A stretch of DNA of 64,000 nucleotides, taken from Archangium violaceum. GTDB lineage: Bacteria; Myxococcota; Myxococcia; Myxococcales; Myxococcaceae. Position numbers and translations under genes: made by a program. A model generated the notes under the pieces. It had not been told where the DNA came from. It worked only from the letters and a program-made list of their open reading frames with translations, and ran no database searches. Location of the stretch: positions 4,279,501 through 4,343,500 of the forward strand of contig NZ_CP069338.1 in the NCBI RefSeq assembly GCF_016859125.1. Reading direction: 5' to 3'. Of this stretch, positions 29,859 to 38,980 are shown piece after piece. The number at the start of each line of letters is the position of its first letter. Within the stretch, counting starts at the first letter, position 1.

Positions 29859-31988
29859 CTACCCCGTCTGCGTGGCCAGGGCTTCCGGTCCGAGTGGCAA
29901 TATCAGCCGGAAGGTGGTGCCGCCGCCGGGAGGACACTCGATGCGGATGTGGCCCGAGTGGGCATCGAGGGTGCGCTGGACGATGGCGAGCCCCAGGCCG
30001 GTGCCGGTGGCCTTGGTGGTGAAGAAGGGTTTGAAGAGGCGCTCGCGCAGCTCCGGGGGGATGCCGGGGCCGGTGTCGGTGAACTCGATGATGGCGCCGG
30101 GGTACTCGTGGTAGCGGCGGGCGGTGATGCGCAACGTGCCGCCGTGGGGCATGGCCTGCACGGCGTTGAGGGCGAGGTTGAGGAAGGCCTGCCGCATCAT
30201 CCGCTCGTCCACCGGGACGGGGGGCACCTCCGGGTCCAGCGCCCACTCCACGTGCACGCGGGGCTGGCCACTCGTCGCGGTGCGCACGGCCTCCTCCAGC
30301 AGGCGCGCCAGCGGGATGGGCTGCGGTTGCGGCGAGGTGGGGCGGGCGAAGTCGAGCAGGTCATCCACGAGCCGGTTGAGGCGGTTGGCCTCCTCCTCGA
30401 GGATGCTCATCAGGGTGTTCGCGGGGCCGGTGCCCGGGACGTAGCGGCGCAGGGTGGCCACGGCGTTGAAGATGGCGCCCAGGGGGTTGCGCACCTCGTG
30501 GGCCACCACGGCGGACAGCTCGCCGAGCGCGGCCAGCCGCTCGTGCTCCACCACCTGTTGCTGCGCGTGCTCGAGCTCCGTGTGGAGGCGGGCGAGCTCC
30601 TCGGCGCGCCCGCGCACCTCCTGGAGCAGCCGGTGGGACTCGATGGCGGCGGCGAAGTGGGCGCCCATGGCCTGGAGTGTCTCGAGCTCCAGGGCGGACA
30701 GCAGGCGGTGCTGGCTGAAGGTGACGACGAGCGCGCCCACCATGCGCGAGCGCACCTGGAGGGGCACCATGGCCAGGGTGGAGCGTCCGTGGTCGCGCAG
30801 GTGCTCCCGCACGGGCTCGGGGAAGTCATCGGCCTGCAGCACCAGGGGCATGCCCAGCTCCACCACGGTGCCCGCCATGCTTCCGCGGATGGGGAGCCGC
30901 CGGAAGGGCGCCACCGACGCCTCGGTGGTGCCGTGGGACCAGGCCAGCTCCAGCTCATCGCCTTTCTCGGAGCGTAGCAGGAGGACCACCGAGGCGCAGC
31001 GCAGCAGCCCGATGATCTCCTCCGTGCCCGGCTCGAAGAAGTCGCGTGGCTCCGGAGCGGTGGCGGCCACCGCGGCCAGCCGGTTGAGCGCGGCGAGCGC
31101 GGTGTTGCGCGTGGACAGCCGGGAGATGGTGTGCGCGGACTCGAGGGCGGCGGACACCTGCGCGGCGAAGAGGCGCAGCGGCGGCAACTCCTCCTCGCGC
31201 AGCCAGTCCGTGGCCACCGTCAGCAGCGCCCGGGGCCGGCCTTCCATGTCGATGCGGACGCAGATGGAGCGCAGGGGCCCCACGCGCTGCAGGTGGGCGC
31301 GCACCGGCTCGGCCCACTCCGGGCCGACGAACCGCGCCGCCTCCCAGCCGAAGTCCTCTCCATAGGCGGAGCCGTCCCGCCACGCGCGCTCCAGCATGGG
31401 GGACCAGGTGCCCGGCACATCCACCAGGTGCTGGCCGGTGAGACGTTTCTTGCCCGCGGCGGTTCTGTGGGCCACGAAGGCATGGCCCAGCCACACCCGC
31501 CCGCCATCCGGGACGAGGTAGCCGTAGGACAGCTCCAACTCGGCCAGGCCCTCGAAGACGCGGCGGAGCACCTCCTCCTCGGAGTGGAGGCCGGGCAGCG
31601 AGGCGCCGAGCGTGGCCACGCGCTGGAGCAGCTGGCGGTTGGCCACGCGATGGCTGAGGTCACGCACCAGCACCCACGTCTCCGGCCCCGACAGTGAGAT
31701 GGACAGCTCCACGCGCCGCTCGCCCGTGGCGGTGCGCATCACCGTCTCGTAGGTGTCCGGGACCGGATCCCCGCGCAGCCGGCTCGCGCGCCGCTCGGCG
31801 ACGAGGGGCTGCTGGTCCGTCGAGAGCATCGCGAAGGACGTGCCGCCGACCACCTCCTCGCGGGGGTGGCCGATCAGTGAGAGCAGCGCGGGGTTCGCGT
31901 AGACGATGATGCCGTCGCGGACGACGGCCAGGGCGAAAGGCAGCGTCTCCAGGTGCTGGTACGGGGCCCCCCCCACTCCGTCGTGCAT
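29859..31988 (-). CDS. PAS/GAF sensor histidine kinase
   Basis: A 709-residue soluble histidine kinase. Order: an N-terminal PAS-like domain (about 10-110, [25 protein letters not shown]), two GAF-like regions (about 125-290 and 300-455), a coiled coil, HisKA with the phospho-acceptor motif [11 protein letters not shown], and HATPase_c with [10 protein letters not shown] (N box), DTGPGIP (G1), and [10 protein letters not shown] (G2). The His and ATP-site residues are intact. No receiver or membrane segment is present, so the signal is cytosolic. No response regulator is adjacent, typical for orphan kinases in myxobacteria. The first ATG was used; no clear Shine-Dalgarno is visible. Confidence 0.92.
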   Translation of the reverse strand: MHDGVGGAPYQHLETLPFALAVVRDGIIVYANPALLSLIGHPREEVVGGTSFAMLSTDQQPLVAERRASRLRGDPVPDTYETVMRTATGERRVELSISLSGPETWVLVRDLSHRVANRQLLQRVATLGASLPGLHSEEEVLRRVFEGLAELELSYGYLVPDGGRVWLGHAFVAHRTAAGKKRLTGQHLVDVPGTWSPMLERAWRDGSAYGEDFGWEAARFVGPEWAEPVRAHLQRVGPLRSICVRIDMEGRPRALLTVATDWLREEELPPLRLFAAQVSAALESAHTISRLSTRNTALAALNRLAAVAATAPEPRDFFEPGTEEIIGLLRCASVVLLLRSEKGDELELAWSHGTTEASVAPFRRLPIRGSMAGTVVELGMPLVLQADDFPEPVREHLRDHGRSTLAMVPLQVRSRMVGALVVTFSQHRLLSALELETLQAMGAHFAAAIESHRLLQEVRGRAEELARLHTELEHAQQQVVEHERLAALGELSAVVAHEVRNPLGAIFNAVATLRRYVPGTGPANTLMSILEEEANRLNRLVDDLLDFARPTSPQPQPIPLARLLEEAVRTATSGQPRVHVEWALDPEVPPVPVDERMMRQAFLNLALNAVQAMPHGGTLRITARRYHEYPGAIIEFTDTGPGIPPELRERLFKPFFTTKATGTGLGLAIVQRTLDAHSGHIRIECPPGGGTTFRLILPLGPEALATQTG

Positions 31989-32032
31989 CGTCACGAAGTG
32001 TACGATGTCACCTCGGACCGGTCGGGGGGAAG

Positions 32033-32057
32033 CGGGCCCGGGTGTTTTCCGGGCCCG
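32033..32057 (-). terminator. 9-bp hairpin between the PEBP and kinase genes
   Basis: CGGGCCCGG-N7-CCGGGCCCG, perfect stem with a T-rich loop. It could end the PEBP transcript ahead of the kinase promoter. Confidence 0.5.
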
Positions 32058-32069
32058 GGCGGCTGGGGG

Positions 32070-32564
32070 TCACTGCTGGTAGTGGTTGAACTTCTCGTAG
32101 GTGCCCATGAGCTCCGTCTGGGCGAGCACGTGGCCCTCCATGGCCCGCTCCACCTGCTGCCATGTGGCATGGCCCATGTCGGGCAGCACGGTGTCCAGGG
32201 CATACAGCCGGTAGAAGTAGCGGTGACGGCCGATGGGGGGATTGGGGCCTCCGTAGCCCATCCGCTTCCAGTCGTTGAGGGCCTGGCGGGCACCGGCGGG
32301 CAGGCTCTCGGGCAGCATGGAGTCGGGAATGTCGTGGATGTTGGGCGGCAGGTTGTAGAGCACCCAGTGCACCCAGGTGGCGCGTGGGTTGCGCGGATCG
32401 GGCGCGTCGGGGTCCAGCATCACGAGCGCGAAGCTCCTCGTGCCCGGGGGCTCGCCCTGCCAGTGCAGGGGCGGGGGCAGGTCATCCCCCTCGCCGGTGT
32501 AGGCGATGGGAATGGAATCTCCATTCTGGAAGCGGGGCGAGGAAAGCTGGAACGGGATGGGCAT
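32070..32564 (-). CDS. YbhB/YbcL-type PEBP (Raf kinase inhibitor-like) protein
   Basis: A 164-residue cytoplasmic protein of the phosphatidylethanolamine-binding family. The ligand-pocket blocks are present: LVMLDPDAPDPRNPRATWVHWVLYNLP (DPDAP and HW) and PPIGRHRYFYRLYALD (GRHRYFF-type). Length matches bacterial members. AGGAGG is well placed before the ATG. The family binds anionic small molecules; bacterial roles are poorly known. Confidence 0.92.
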   Translation of the reverse strand: MPIPFQLSSPRFQNGDSIPIAYTGEGDDLPPPLHWQGEPPGTRSFALVMLDPDAPDPRNPRATWVHWVLYNLPPNIHDIPDSMLPESLPAGARQALNDWKRMGYGGPNPPIGRHRYFYRLYALDTVLPDMGHATWQQVERAMEGHVLAQTELMGTYEKFNHYQQ

Positions 32565-32755
32565 GCCACGGTCCTCCTGACGTGTGGGAAAGGGATCCCC
32601 GTGCAAGCTGGGAACGGAGGCACCTCGCGGCGAGCGGGGCCCGGTGGGCGGGTGCGGTGCCGATCATCCTGCTCGGCGCCACTCCGGTTGCTTCCTGCCG
32701 GACGGTTCCAGCGAGGGCCTTGACCTGGTGGGACTCCCGGTGTGGAGGATGGGCC

Positions 32756-33274
32756 GTGGACATCTCCATCCGACGCGCCGTCCCCGAGGACGCCGAGGGC
32801 ATCACCCGGGCGCACATCCAGAGCTGGCGCAGCAGCTACAGGGAGCTCCTCCCCCGGGAGGCCCTGGAGGCGCTCGACTTCGAGGAGCGGCTCTCCGGGT
32901 GGCGTCAGGGACTCGCGCAACCCGGGGCGGCGGTCTTCGTCGCCGTGGAGCCGGACACCCGGCGCATCGTGGGCCTGTGCGCCGTGGGGCACAACCGCGC
33001 GGTGCCCGAGTCGCTCCCGGACTACCGGGGCGAGCTGTACGCCCTCTATCTGGTGGACGAGGTGAAGCGGCGGGGCGTGGGCCGGGCCCTGTTCCAGCGC
33101 GGCGCGGCCTGGCTGCGGGAGAACGGGCTCGTCCCCTTCGTCCTGTGGGTGTTGAAGGACAACGCCCCGGCGCGCGGCTTCTACGAGCGGCTCGGGGGCT
33201 CGCTCGTGGGTGAGCAGCCGCTCGAGCTCAGCGGCCGTTCATTCCCGGAGGTGGCCTACGCCTGGACGGAGTGA
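32756..33274 (+). CDS. GNAT family N-acetyltransferase
   Basis: A 172-residue GNAT enzyme that should transfer an acetyl group from acetyl-CoA to an unknown amine. Motif A is visible as LYLVDEVKRRGVGRALF (V..RRxGxG/A), followed by FYERLGG near the C-terminus. The GTG start is supported by GGAGG seven bases upstream. Its last 19 bases overlap the convergent protease gene. Confidence 0.88.
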   Translation: MDISIRRAVPEDAEGITRAHIQSWRSSYRELLPREALEALDFEERLSGWRQGLAQPGAAVFVAVEPDTRRIVGLCAVGHNRAVPESLPDYRGELYALYLVDEVKRRGVGRALFQRGAAWLRENGLVPFVLWVLKDNAPARGFYERLGGSLVGEQPLELSGRSFPEVAYAWTE

Positions 33275-34209
33275 GTGCCCTCGGGGTCGCGCACCGGGAG
33301 CCGCCGGGTGAGCACCAGCACGCCCACGAGCGCGGCGAGCACCAGCCACCCGGGCCAGCCCGTGAGGCCCACCAGCGCGGTGTCGATGGGCTTCTCCGCG
33401 TAGCCGAGCATGATGACGATGGGGCCCAGGGCGTTGAGGGAGCCATGGGCGAGCACCGCGGGCCAGATGCTGCCGGTGGCCAGCCGCATCCATCCGAGGA
33501 GGATGGAGAGCAGCACGCACACCACGGTGAAGAGGAGGACGCCGAGCACGGGGTGCTGGGGGTAGTTGTAGCCGAGCAGGATGAGGGGCGCGTGCCACAA
33601 GCCCCAGATGACGCCGCCGAGCACGAGCGCGCGCCACTGGCCGAGCGGCAGCAGCCTGGGGAGGAGGTAGCCGCGCCATCCCCACTCCTCGCCGAAGATG
33701 ACGGGGAGGTTGAGGAGGGGGCCCAGCAGCGCGGCCTGCACCACCTGGATGACGAGGAGGACGTGGAGCCCGCCGAGCTTGTCGATGGCCTGCGCGGCCT
33801 GGGGAGGCAACTGCGCGAGCTGCGCGCGCAGGCCGGAGAGCCCGGTGAGATCCAGGGCGTCCGGGTAGAAGACGGCGGAGAGGAGCAGGGCCCCGAGCAC
33901 CACCGCCGGGGTGCCCAGCACCGCGAGGAGGAAGAAGCGCAGCCGGTGCTGGCCGAGCCCCAGGCCCGTGTCCCGCTTGAGGGAGGGCAGGGGAGACACC
34001 CGGCGGGCGACGATGAAGGTGGCCACGGTGGGGCCGAACATGGAGAGGGCGGCGACGACCCGGAACGCGATGGGCGCCTGCTCCATCTGCGTGCCGAAGC
34101 CCAGCACGAAACCGAGGACGCAGAGCCAGGAGAAGCCGTAGGCGATGGCCACGAAGGCGGCGATGCCGCGCGTATCGAGGCGAGAGGGCGAGGCGGTAGC
34201 GGTATCCAT
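33256..34209 (-). CDS. CPBP family intramembrane metalloprotease (Abi/CAAX type)
   Basis: A 317-residue protein with about eight hydrophobic segments. Family motifs are intact: FGEEWGWRGYLLPRL (EExxxR), a following FxxxH-type segment GLWHAPLI, and AHGSLNALG near the C-terminus. Such proteases cleave within membranes or process prenylated or bacteriocin peptides. The gene follows the SdpI-like gene by 18 bases, and CPBP proteins are classic partners in Sdp-like toxin and immunity loci, so joint function in envelope peptide stress or immunity is plausible. Confidence 0.87.
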   Translation of the reverse strand: MDTATASPSRLDTRGIAAFVAIAYGFSWLCVLGFVLGFGTQMEQAPIAFRVVAALSMFGPTVATFIVARRVSPLPSLKRDTGLGLGQHRLRFFLLAVLGTPAVVLGALLLSAVFYPDALDLTGLSGLRAQLAQLPPQAAQAIDKLGGLHVLLVIQVVQAALLGPLLNLPVIFGEEWGWRGYLLPRLLPLGQWRALVLGGVIWGLWHAPLILLGYNYPQHPVLGVLLFTVVCVLLSILLGWMRLATGSIWPAVLAHGSLNALGPIVIMLGYAEKPIDTALVGLTGWPGWLVLAALVGVLVLTRRLPVRDPEGTHSVQA

Positions 34210-34227
34210 GGTGCGGGCTCCACGCGG

Positions 34228-34875
34228 TCAGCGCTCGCGCACGGGCGAGGTGGAGAGGAGGAAGGAGTAGACGGCCGGCGCGAGGCCGGACACGACGAGG
34301 GCCGCGATGGCGGCGGGAGTGGAGAGGGGCGCGAGGCCCAGGGTGGCGAGCCCGCCGAGCGTCAGGCTGTAGCCGCCGAAGCGCTGGGTGCGTTGCCACA
34401 CCTCGTCCGAGCGCAGGGCCCAGGGGTTGCGGAAGCCGGCGAAGGGGTTGCGGCGGAGCCGGGGGATGAGCTGGCCGGAGAGGAGCCAGGAGACGCCGCA
34501 CACGAGCGCGAGCGGCGTACCGACGGCCTCCGCGCGGCCGAGGGCCACGTACAGCATGATGAGGTGCAGGGCGGTGAGCAGGGCCGCGTTGCGCAGCGCC
34601 ACCATGTCCATGGGCGAGCGGGCGAGCGCGGCGCGGAGGCGGGCCGGGAGCAGGGCGCCGCCGTGGCGCAGCAGCACCCAGTTCACGAGCGCCAGCAGGG
34701 GCAGGAGGAAGGCTCCCCGGGCGCGGGGAATCCACCCGTCGGGGACGCCCCGCCAGTCGAAGTGCACGGGCACCTGCTCGGGCAGGCGGGGGTAGAGGAG
34801 GGTGGAGAGCCCCAGGCCCAGGGCGGAGAGCCCGAGGCAGGCCAGGTCCGCGTGGTTGAAGCGGGGGGATTTCAT
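34228..34875 (-). CDS. SdpI-like membrane protein (DUF1648)
   Basis: A 215-residue membrane protein with about six hydrophobic helices. The start LSTLLYPRLPEQVPVHFDWRGVPDGW is the DUF1648 signature, and RNPFAGFRNPWALRSDEVWQRTQR is the SdpI block. In Bacillus, SdpI confers immunity to the SdpC cannibalism toxin and works with the autorepressor SdpR. Here it overlaps the ArsR-type regulator by four bases (ATGA) and precedes a CPBP protease, giving an sdpRI-like unit without a visible toxin gene. Confidence 0.85.
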   Translation of the reverse strand: MKSPRFNHADLACLGLSALGLGLSTLLYPRLPEQVPVHFDWRGVPDGWIPRARGAFLLPLLALVNWVLLRHGGALLPARLRAALARSPMDMVALRNAALLTALHLIMLYVALGRAEAVGTPLALVCGVSWLLSGQLIPRLRRNPFAGFRNPWALRSDEVWQRTQRFGGYSLTLGGLATLGLAPLSTPAAIAALVVSGLAPAVYSFLLSTSPVRER

Positions 34876-35174
34876 GCCTTGCCCTTCCTTCGGGTGGAGG
34901 CCTTCACCGTGGCCGTCAGCTCCATGAGCTCCGTGGCCAGGTCCTCGAGGACATTGGTCTGCAGCGTGTAGACGACATGGGTGCCGCGCTTCTCCGAGCG
35001 CACCAGCCCGGCGGACTCGAGCACCTTGAAGTGATGCGACAGGGTGGGACGGGTCAGCTCGAAGGAGGCGGCGACCTCGCCGGCGGTGAGCGAGCCCTGG
35101 CGCAGCAGCCGGAGGATGGCGCGGCGGGTGGGATCGGCGAGGGCCTCGAAGGGGCTGCGGGACGTGCGTGCCAT
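34872..35174 (-). CDS. ArsR/SdpR-type winged-helix repressor
   Basis: A 100-residue autonomous winged helix: FEALADPTRRAILRLLRQGSLTAGEVAASFELTRPTLSHHFKVLESAGLV, the helix-turn-helix of ArsR/SdpR repressors. Metal-binding Cys residues are lacking, consistent with SdpR-like rather than metal-sensing members. It is first in an operon with SdpI-like and CPBP genes, and a 34-bp nested dyad lies immediately upstream, so autorepression is likely. Confidence 0.9.
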   Translation of the reverse strand: MARTSRSPFEALADPTRRAILRLLRQGSLTAGEVAASFELTRPTLSHHFKVLESAGLVRSEKRGTHVVYTLQTNVLEDLATELMELTATVKASTRRKGKA

Positions 35175-35175
35175 G

Positions 35176-35209
35176 TTTCGATGACTATCTATTTAGATGG
35201 ACGTCGAAA
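35176..35209. promoter_or_regulatory. 34-bp nested dyad upstream of the SdpR-like gene
   Basis: TTTCGA-N5-ATCTA-TT-TAGAT-N5-TCGAAA, two perfect inverted repeats on one centre, starting one base beyond the ATG. It stands out as AT-rich in GC-rich surroundings and is the likely operator and promoter region for the SdpR/SdpI/CPBP operon. Confidence 0.7.
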
Positions 35210-35282
35210 TACAAGCGGGATGGGAAGGGAGGAGGTGTCCCCGGCTGGGTCCTCCCGCGCACCTGCGCTACAGTGGCCCGCC

Positions 35283-35977
35283 GTGAAGCGACTCCTGGTC
35301 CCGTTCCTTGCCCTGTTCCTGTCGTCCCTGCCCGCCGCCGCGGCGGAGCGGCTCGCGGTGCGGTTGCAGCACGGGGGCGGTCTCGGGGCGGCGGAGGCGG
35401 CGCGGGTGCTCGAGCTCTCCGAGTCGCTGGCCCGGGAGCTGACGGGCCTCGCCATCACCCGGGCCCCCGAGGGGCCGCTGTCGGGCCGCTGTGGCGCGCA
35501 GGACGCGTGCCTGCGCGCGGTGGCGGAGGAGACCCGGATGGAGCACGTGCTGGTGCTGGGCGTGGTGCCGCGGCGCCAGGGCCTGATGGATGTGGACGTG
35601 GCGTGGGTGGACACGGTGCGAGGCGGGGTGGCGCGACGCTCGGTGACGGGCGCCTCCCCGACGACGCTCATGAAGCAGCTCCGGACGGCGGTGGCGGCGT
35701 TGGTGCCGGCCTTCGCGCGCAAGGGATGGGGCGGGCTGGTGGCTCCGGGCACGGCGCGGCTGCGCGTGGACGGGCGGATGACCGAGCCGGGCTCAAGTCC
35801 ATCCGGGAGAACATCCCCCTGCCTCCCCCGGATGGTGGTACCTGGGTGGTGGGCGGCAACAGCACCCCGGATGTCCAGGGGGTGCTCCGCCAGGTGCGGC
35901 GGGTGGAGCTGCTCGTCCAGCCAGCGGGCGCCGGGAGCTTCACGGCGGATTTCCACCCGGACTTCGGCTTGCCCTAG
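35283..35977 (+). pseudogene. secreted PEGA-like protein, truncated and joined to a foreign C-terminus
   Basis: The first ~167 residues (GTG start, signal peptide MKRLLVPFLALFLSSLPAAAA) follow a common myxobacterial pattern: SGRCGAQDACLRAVAEETRMEHVLVLGVV, then GTARLRVDGRMTEPG, which looks like the start of a PEGA domain. Near 35785 the coding signal moves to another frame (LKSIRENIPLPPPDGG ... SFTADFHPDFGLP, stop at 35977). The second part does not continue a PEGA fold, so a deletion that fused two genes out of frame is the best explanation. Read without the shift, the protein would run to 35996 with an unlikely tail. Confidence 0.55.
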
Positions 35978-36128
35978 GCATTTGCCCCCCTTCTAGGTGG
36001 CGAACACCCCGGAGCGTACAAGTTGCGCGGCGCGCACCTTCAATGCTAAGCGGCGCCCGCGCGTAGGAAGGGCGGGGTGGGGCTGTTTGGATGGGAAACC
36101 CGTGGTTTTCCCGGGGGTTGTCGAGGCG

Positions 36129-36392
36129 ATGGCGGAGAAGGTGCCCCGGGACGACAGGGAAGGGAGCGAGCTGTCGGAGACGGCCCGGCAGATGCGGGCG
36201 GCGGAGCCCTATCTCTCCGCGGTGTGGAAGCTGACGGGTGGGGCGGTGGTGGGGGTGCTGGGTGGGTACTTCCTGGACGGGTGGTTGGGGACGTCTCCCT
36301 GGTTGCTGCTGGGGTTGAGCCTGGTGGGGATCTCCGCGGGCGTCTACGGGTTCCTCCACGAGATGGCGCGGTTGGGGAAGCGCAAGCGGTGA
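36129..36392 (+). CDS. atpZ: AtpZ/AtpI-family F0 assembly protein
   Basis: An 87-residue protein with two membrane helices (LTGGAVVGVLGGYFLDGWLG and PWLLLGLSLVGISAGVYGFL), preceded by a charged cytoplasmic start. This size and place, first in an F0 operon, fit AtpZ, which assists assembly of the ATP synthase c ring or carries divalent ions. GAGG is close to the ATG. The stop overlaps the next GTG start (GTGA). Confidence 0.75.
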   Translation: MAEKVPRDDREGSELSETARQMRAAEPYLSAVWKLTGGAVVGVLGGYFLDGWLGTSPWLLLGLSLVGISAGVYGFLHEMARLGKRKR

Positions 36393-36787
36393 GCGGGCAC
36401 GGCGCGGACATCTTCCGGAAGCATTCCGGACTGGCGGCGGCGGCGGCGTTGGTGGGACTGGCGCTGGCGGCCTTCCTGCCGAAGGACGCGGAGTCGCGGC
36501 AGGCGGCGTTCATCGGGGTGGGGCTGGCGGCGGTGACGGGGGTGGTGGCGCTGCTGCTCAAGCGGCGGGCGGTGAGCAGGGACCTGAATGCCGCGCTGAA
36601 GGTGGTGGGGGTGGTTTTCGGGATGCGGGCGGTGGGCGTGGTGTTGGGGTTGCTGTGGGTGGTGCAGCGAGGGCTGGGGGCGGTGGCGTTCGTGGCGGGG
36701 TTCTTCGGCACCTACTTCGTGCTGCAGTGGATTGAAGTGAGCTACGTGATGGCCGCGTCCCGGGACGCGGCGGGCGGAGACGAGTGA
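36389..36787 (+). CDS. atpI: AtpI-like F0 accessory protein
   Basis: A 132-residue membrane protein with about four helices ([35 protein letters not shown] and two more), as in AtpI, the second F0 accessory protein. The GTG start overlaps the previous stop, and its own stop overlaps the atpB ATG (TGATG), so three genes are translationally chained. Sequence conservation of AtpI is low; assignment rests on place, size and topology. Confidence 0.7.
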   Translation: MSGHGADIFRKHSGLAAAAALVGLALAAFLPKDAESRQAAFIGVGLAAVTGVVALLLKRRAVSRDLNAALKVVGVVFGMRAVGVVLGLLWVVQRGLGAVAFVAGFFGTYFVLQWIEVSYVMAASRDAAGGDE

Positions 36788-37887
36788 TGCGCAAGGCAAT
36801 GGTTCTTCTCGTCGGTCTCATGGCGGGCGTGGCGTTCGCCGCCGCCCCCGTCCAGGACGAGCACGGCGCGGGTGGTGAGCACGGTGGCGCCGCCGCCGGG
36901 CACGAGCCGACGCACCTGGAGAAGGAAGAGGAGGACGTGGCGGGGTACATCCTCCACCACGTCTCCGACTCGAACGAGTACGAGATCGAGATTCCCCTCA
37001 GCCGGGACCACTCGGCCATCCACCTGCCGCAGTTCGGCATCCCCCTGCGCGGGGGCGTGTCATGCGCGCCGCGCGACACGGGCCACGGCATGGCCGTCCC
37101 CGGCTTGTCCGAGGGCTGCCTGGACCTCTCCATCACCAAGCACACGGTGATGATGTGGCTGGCGGCGCTGCTGCTCATCGGTTCGCTGCTGCTCTTCAGC
37201 AACCGGGACAAGACGAAGTTGGTGCCCCGCGGGACCGCGGCCAACCTCTTCGAGATGCTCGTGCTCTTCGTGCGTGACGAGCTGGCCATCAAGAACATCG
37301 GCAAGGAGGAGGGCCCGCGCTACACGCCCTACCTGCTGACGGCGTTCTTCTTCATCCTCTTCATGAACCTGCTGGGCCTGTTCCCCTGGATGGCGACGGC
37401 CACCGGCAACATCGCCGTCACGCTCGGCCTGGCGCTGTGCACCTTCGTCATCACCCAGATGGCGGGCATCCGCGCCGCGGGCCTCGGTGGCTACCTGGCC
37501 CACCTCACCGGCGGCGTGGCCCCCTGGCTGTGGCCCATCATGATTCCGGTGGAGTTCCTGGGCCTGTTCACCAAGCCCTTCGCGCTCACCATCCGTCTCT
37601 TCGCCAACATGCTGGCGGGCCACATCGTCATCTTCTTCCTGCTCGGCCTCATCTTCATGCTGGGCCACCCGGCGGTGGCGCTGGTGAGCGTGCCCTTCGC
37701 CATGGGCATCTACCTGCTGGAGCTCTTCGTGGCCTTCGTGCAGGCCTACGTCTTCACCATGCTCTCGGCGCTCTTCATCGGCATGGGCGTGGCCATGGGC
37801 CACCACGGCCACGAGCACGCCGACGCGCATGGCAAGGAGACGGGCCACAGCCACGACCATGGCAAGGCCCACATGCTGGGCTCCTGA
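36787..37887 (+). CDS. atpB: ATP synthase F0 subunit a
   Basis: Subunit a forms the proton half-channels next to the c ring. The essential Arg is in [16 protein letters not shown], and [18 protein letters not shown] is a typical earlier helix. The 366-residue protein is longer than usual: an N-terminal signal-like helix ([20 protein letters not shown]) and about 90 extra residues rich in His, Gly and Glu precede the core, and the C-terminus ends in a His-rich tail ([19 protein letters not shown]). These His-rich ends could bind metal; similar extensions occur in related deltaproteobacteria. Confidence 0.95.
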   Translation: MRKAMVLLVGLMAGVAFAAAPVQDEHGAGGEHGGAAAGHEPTHLEKEEEDVAGYILHHVSDSNEYEIEIPLSRDHSAIHLPQFGIPLRGGVSCAPRDTGHGMAVPGLSEGCLDLSITKHTVMMWLAALLLIGSLLLFSNRDKTKLVPRGTAANLFEMLVLFVRDELAIKNIGKEEGPRYTPYLLTAFFFILFMNLLGLFPWMATATGNIAVTLGLALCTFVITQMAGIRAAGLGGYLAHLTGGVAPWLWPIMIPVEFLGLFTKPFALTIRLFANMLAGHIVIFFLLGLIFMLGHPAVALVSVPFAMGIYLLELFVAFVQAYVFTMLSALFIGMGVAMGHHGHEHADAHGKETGHSHDHGKAHMLGS

Positions 37888-37906
37888 GTTCCTTCACTGA
37901 GTTGGC

Positions 37907-37961
37907 GGGGCCCTGGTGTCCGGGGCCCCGGTGAGTACCCGGCGATTCGAAAGGTCGCCGG
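37907..37961 (+). other. two stacked hairpins between atpB and atpE
   Basis: GGGGCC-N11-GGCCCC (37907-37929) and CCGGCGA-N9-TCGCCGG (37939-37961) stand between the a- and c-subunit genes. They may separate stability of the two mRNA parts, since many more c subunits than a subunits are needed. Confidence 0.5.
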
Positions 37962-38031
37962 AGGTCGTCCCAAAGGGCAGCAACGACCCCCCCACAAGCG
38001 GGTCCCCTCCGAAGAAAGAAGAAGCACTCCC

Positions 38032-38262
38032 ATGACCAACGTCGCTCTCGCCTTCCTCGCCGCCGGTATCGGTGCCGGCCTCTCCATCATCGGCGCCGCC
38101 CTGGGCATCGGCCGTCTGGCCGCCGCCGCCATGGACGCCACGGGCCGTCAGCCGGCCGCCGGCGGTGACATCCGCACCACCATGATCATCGCCGCGGCCC
38201 TCATCGAAGGCGCCACGCTGTTCGCGCTGGTCGTCTGCATCCTGCTCGCCATCAAGGTCTGA
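38032..38262 (+). CDS. atpE: ATP synthase F0 subunit c
   Basis: A 76-residue hairpin protein that makes the rotating ring. Helix 1 is GAGLSIIGAALGIGRLAAAAM, the polar loop contains GRQPA, and helix 2 carries the ion-binding Glu in ALIEGATLFALVV. The residues after Glu (GAT rather than a Ser-Thr pair) and the lack of a Gln in helix 1 favour protons over sodium. A purine-rich leader (GAAGAAAGAAGAAGC) precedes the ATG. Confidence 0.97.
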   Translation: MTNVALAFLAAGIGAGLSIIGAALGIGRLAAAAMDATGRQPAAGGDIRTTMIIAAALIEGATLFALVVCILLAIKV

Positions 38263-38289
38263 TTCAGGCCGTCGAGTAGGACCCCGGGT

Positions 38290-38323
38290 CCGGCGCTTTC
38301 TCGCTTCTGGCGGGGAGCGCCGG
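38290..38323 (+). terminator. hairpin after atpE, possible attenuator or mRNA stabiliser
   Basis: CCGGCGCT-N18-AGCGCCGG, a perfect 8-bp stem in the 133-base gap between atpE and atpF. It could lower read-through into atpF or protect atpE mRNA. Confidence 0.5.
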
Positions 38324-38395
38324 CCCTCGCAGCATCCGTAGAACCGTTTCTGGCCGTACCGCCGTAACCCTGACGCCGTACCTCCGAAGGCCGCC

Positions 38396-38935
38396 ATGCT
38401 CCTGCCCAACGTTCTCGCCGCCAGCAGCTTCGTGGAGGTCCGCCCGGGCCTCATCTTCTGGACCCTCGTCACCTTCATCATCGTGGCCCTCATCCTGCGC
38501 TGGAAGGCCTGGGGCCCCATCCTGTCGCTCGTGGAGGAGCGCGAGAAGCAGATCGCCAGCTCCATCGAGGCGGCCAAGCGTGAGCGCGCCGAGGCCGAGA
38601 AGCTGCTCGCCGAGCAGAAGACGGCCATCGCCGAGGCCCGCCGCGAGGCCCAGGAGATGCTCCGCCGCAACCAGCAGGAGGTGGAGAAGTTCCGCGAGGA
38701 GCTGATGGCCAGGAGCCGCAAGGAGGCCGACGAGTTCAAGGCGTCCGCGCAGCGTGAAATCCAGGAGCAGAAGTCCAAGGCCATCGCCGAGGTGAAGGCC
38801 ATGGCGGTGGACCTGGCCATGGATGTGGCGGGCAAGCTCATCAACGAGCGCATGGACGACAGCAAGCAGCGCGCGCTGGCGGAGCAGTTCGTGCAGGGCC
38901 TGCCGGCCAAGGGCTCGTCCACGCCTCGGGCGTAG
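38396..38935 (+). CDS. atpF: ATP synthase F0 subunit b
   Basis: A 179-residue peripheral-stalk subunit. A single N-terminal membrane helix (PGLIFWTLVTFIIVALIL) is followed by RWKAWGPILSLVEEREKQI and a long charged coiled coil, ending in a basic Gly/Ser/Pro tail. It anchors F1 to subunit a. No F1 genes (delta, alpha, gamma, beta, epsilon) follow; ychF does. F0 and F1 genes are thus split in this genome. Confidence 0.95.
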   Translation: MLLPNVLAASSFVEVRPGLIFWTLVTFIIVALILRWKAWGPILSLVEEREKQIASSIEAAKRERAEAEKLLAEQKTAIAEARREAQEMLRRNQQEVEKFREELMARSRKEADEFKASAQREIQEQKSKAIAEVKAMAVDLAMDVAGKLINERMDDSKQRALAEQFVQGLPAKGSSTPRA

Positions 38936-38980
38936 CCGACCGGATTTCCGGGTCCGCGTACCGCTGTTCAGGAATCCAAT

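Noticed and set aside
36787-38262. A sodium-specific ATP synthase
   Set aside because: The c subunit has the single Glu in a GAT context and lacks the Gln and Ser-Thr ligands of sodium-binding rings.
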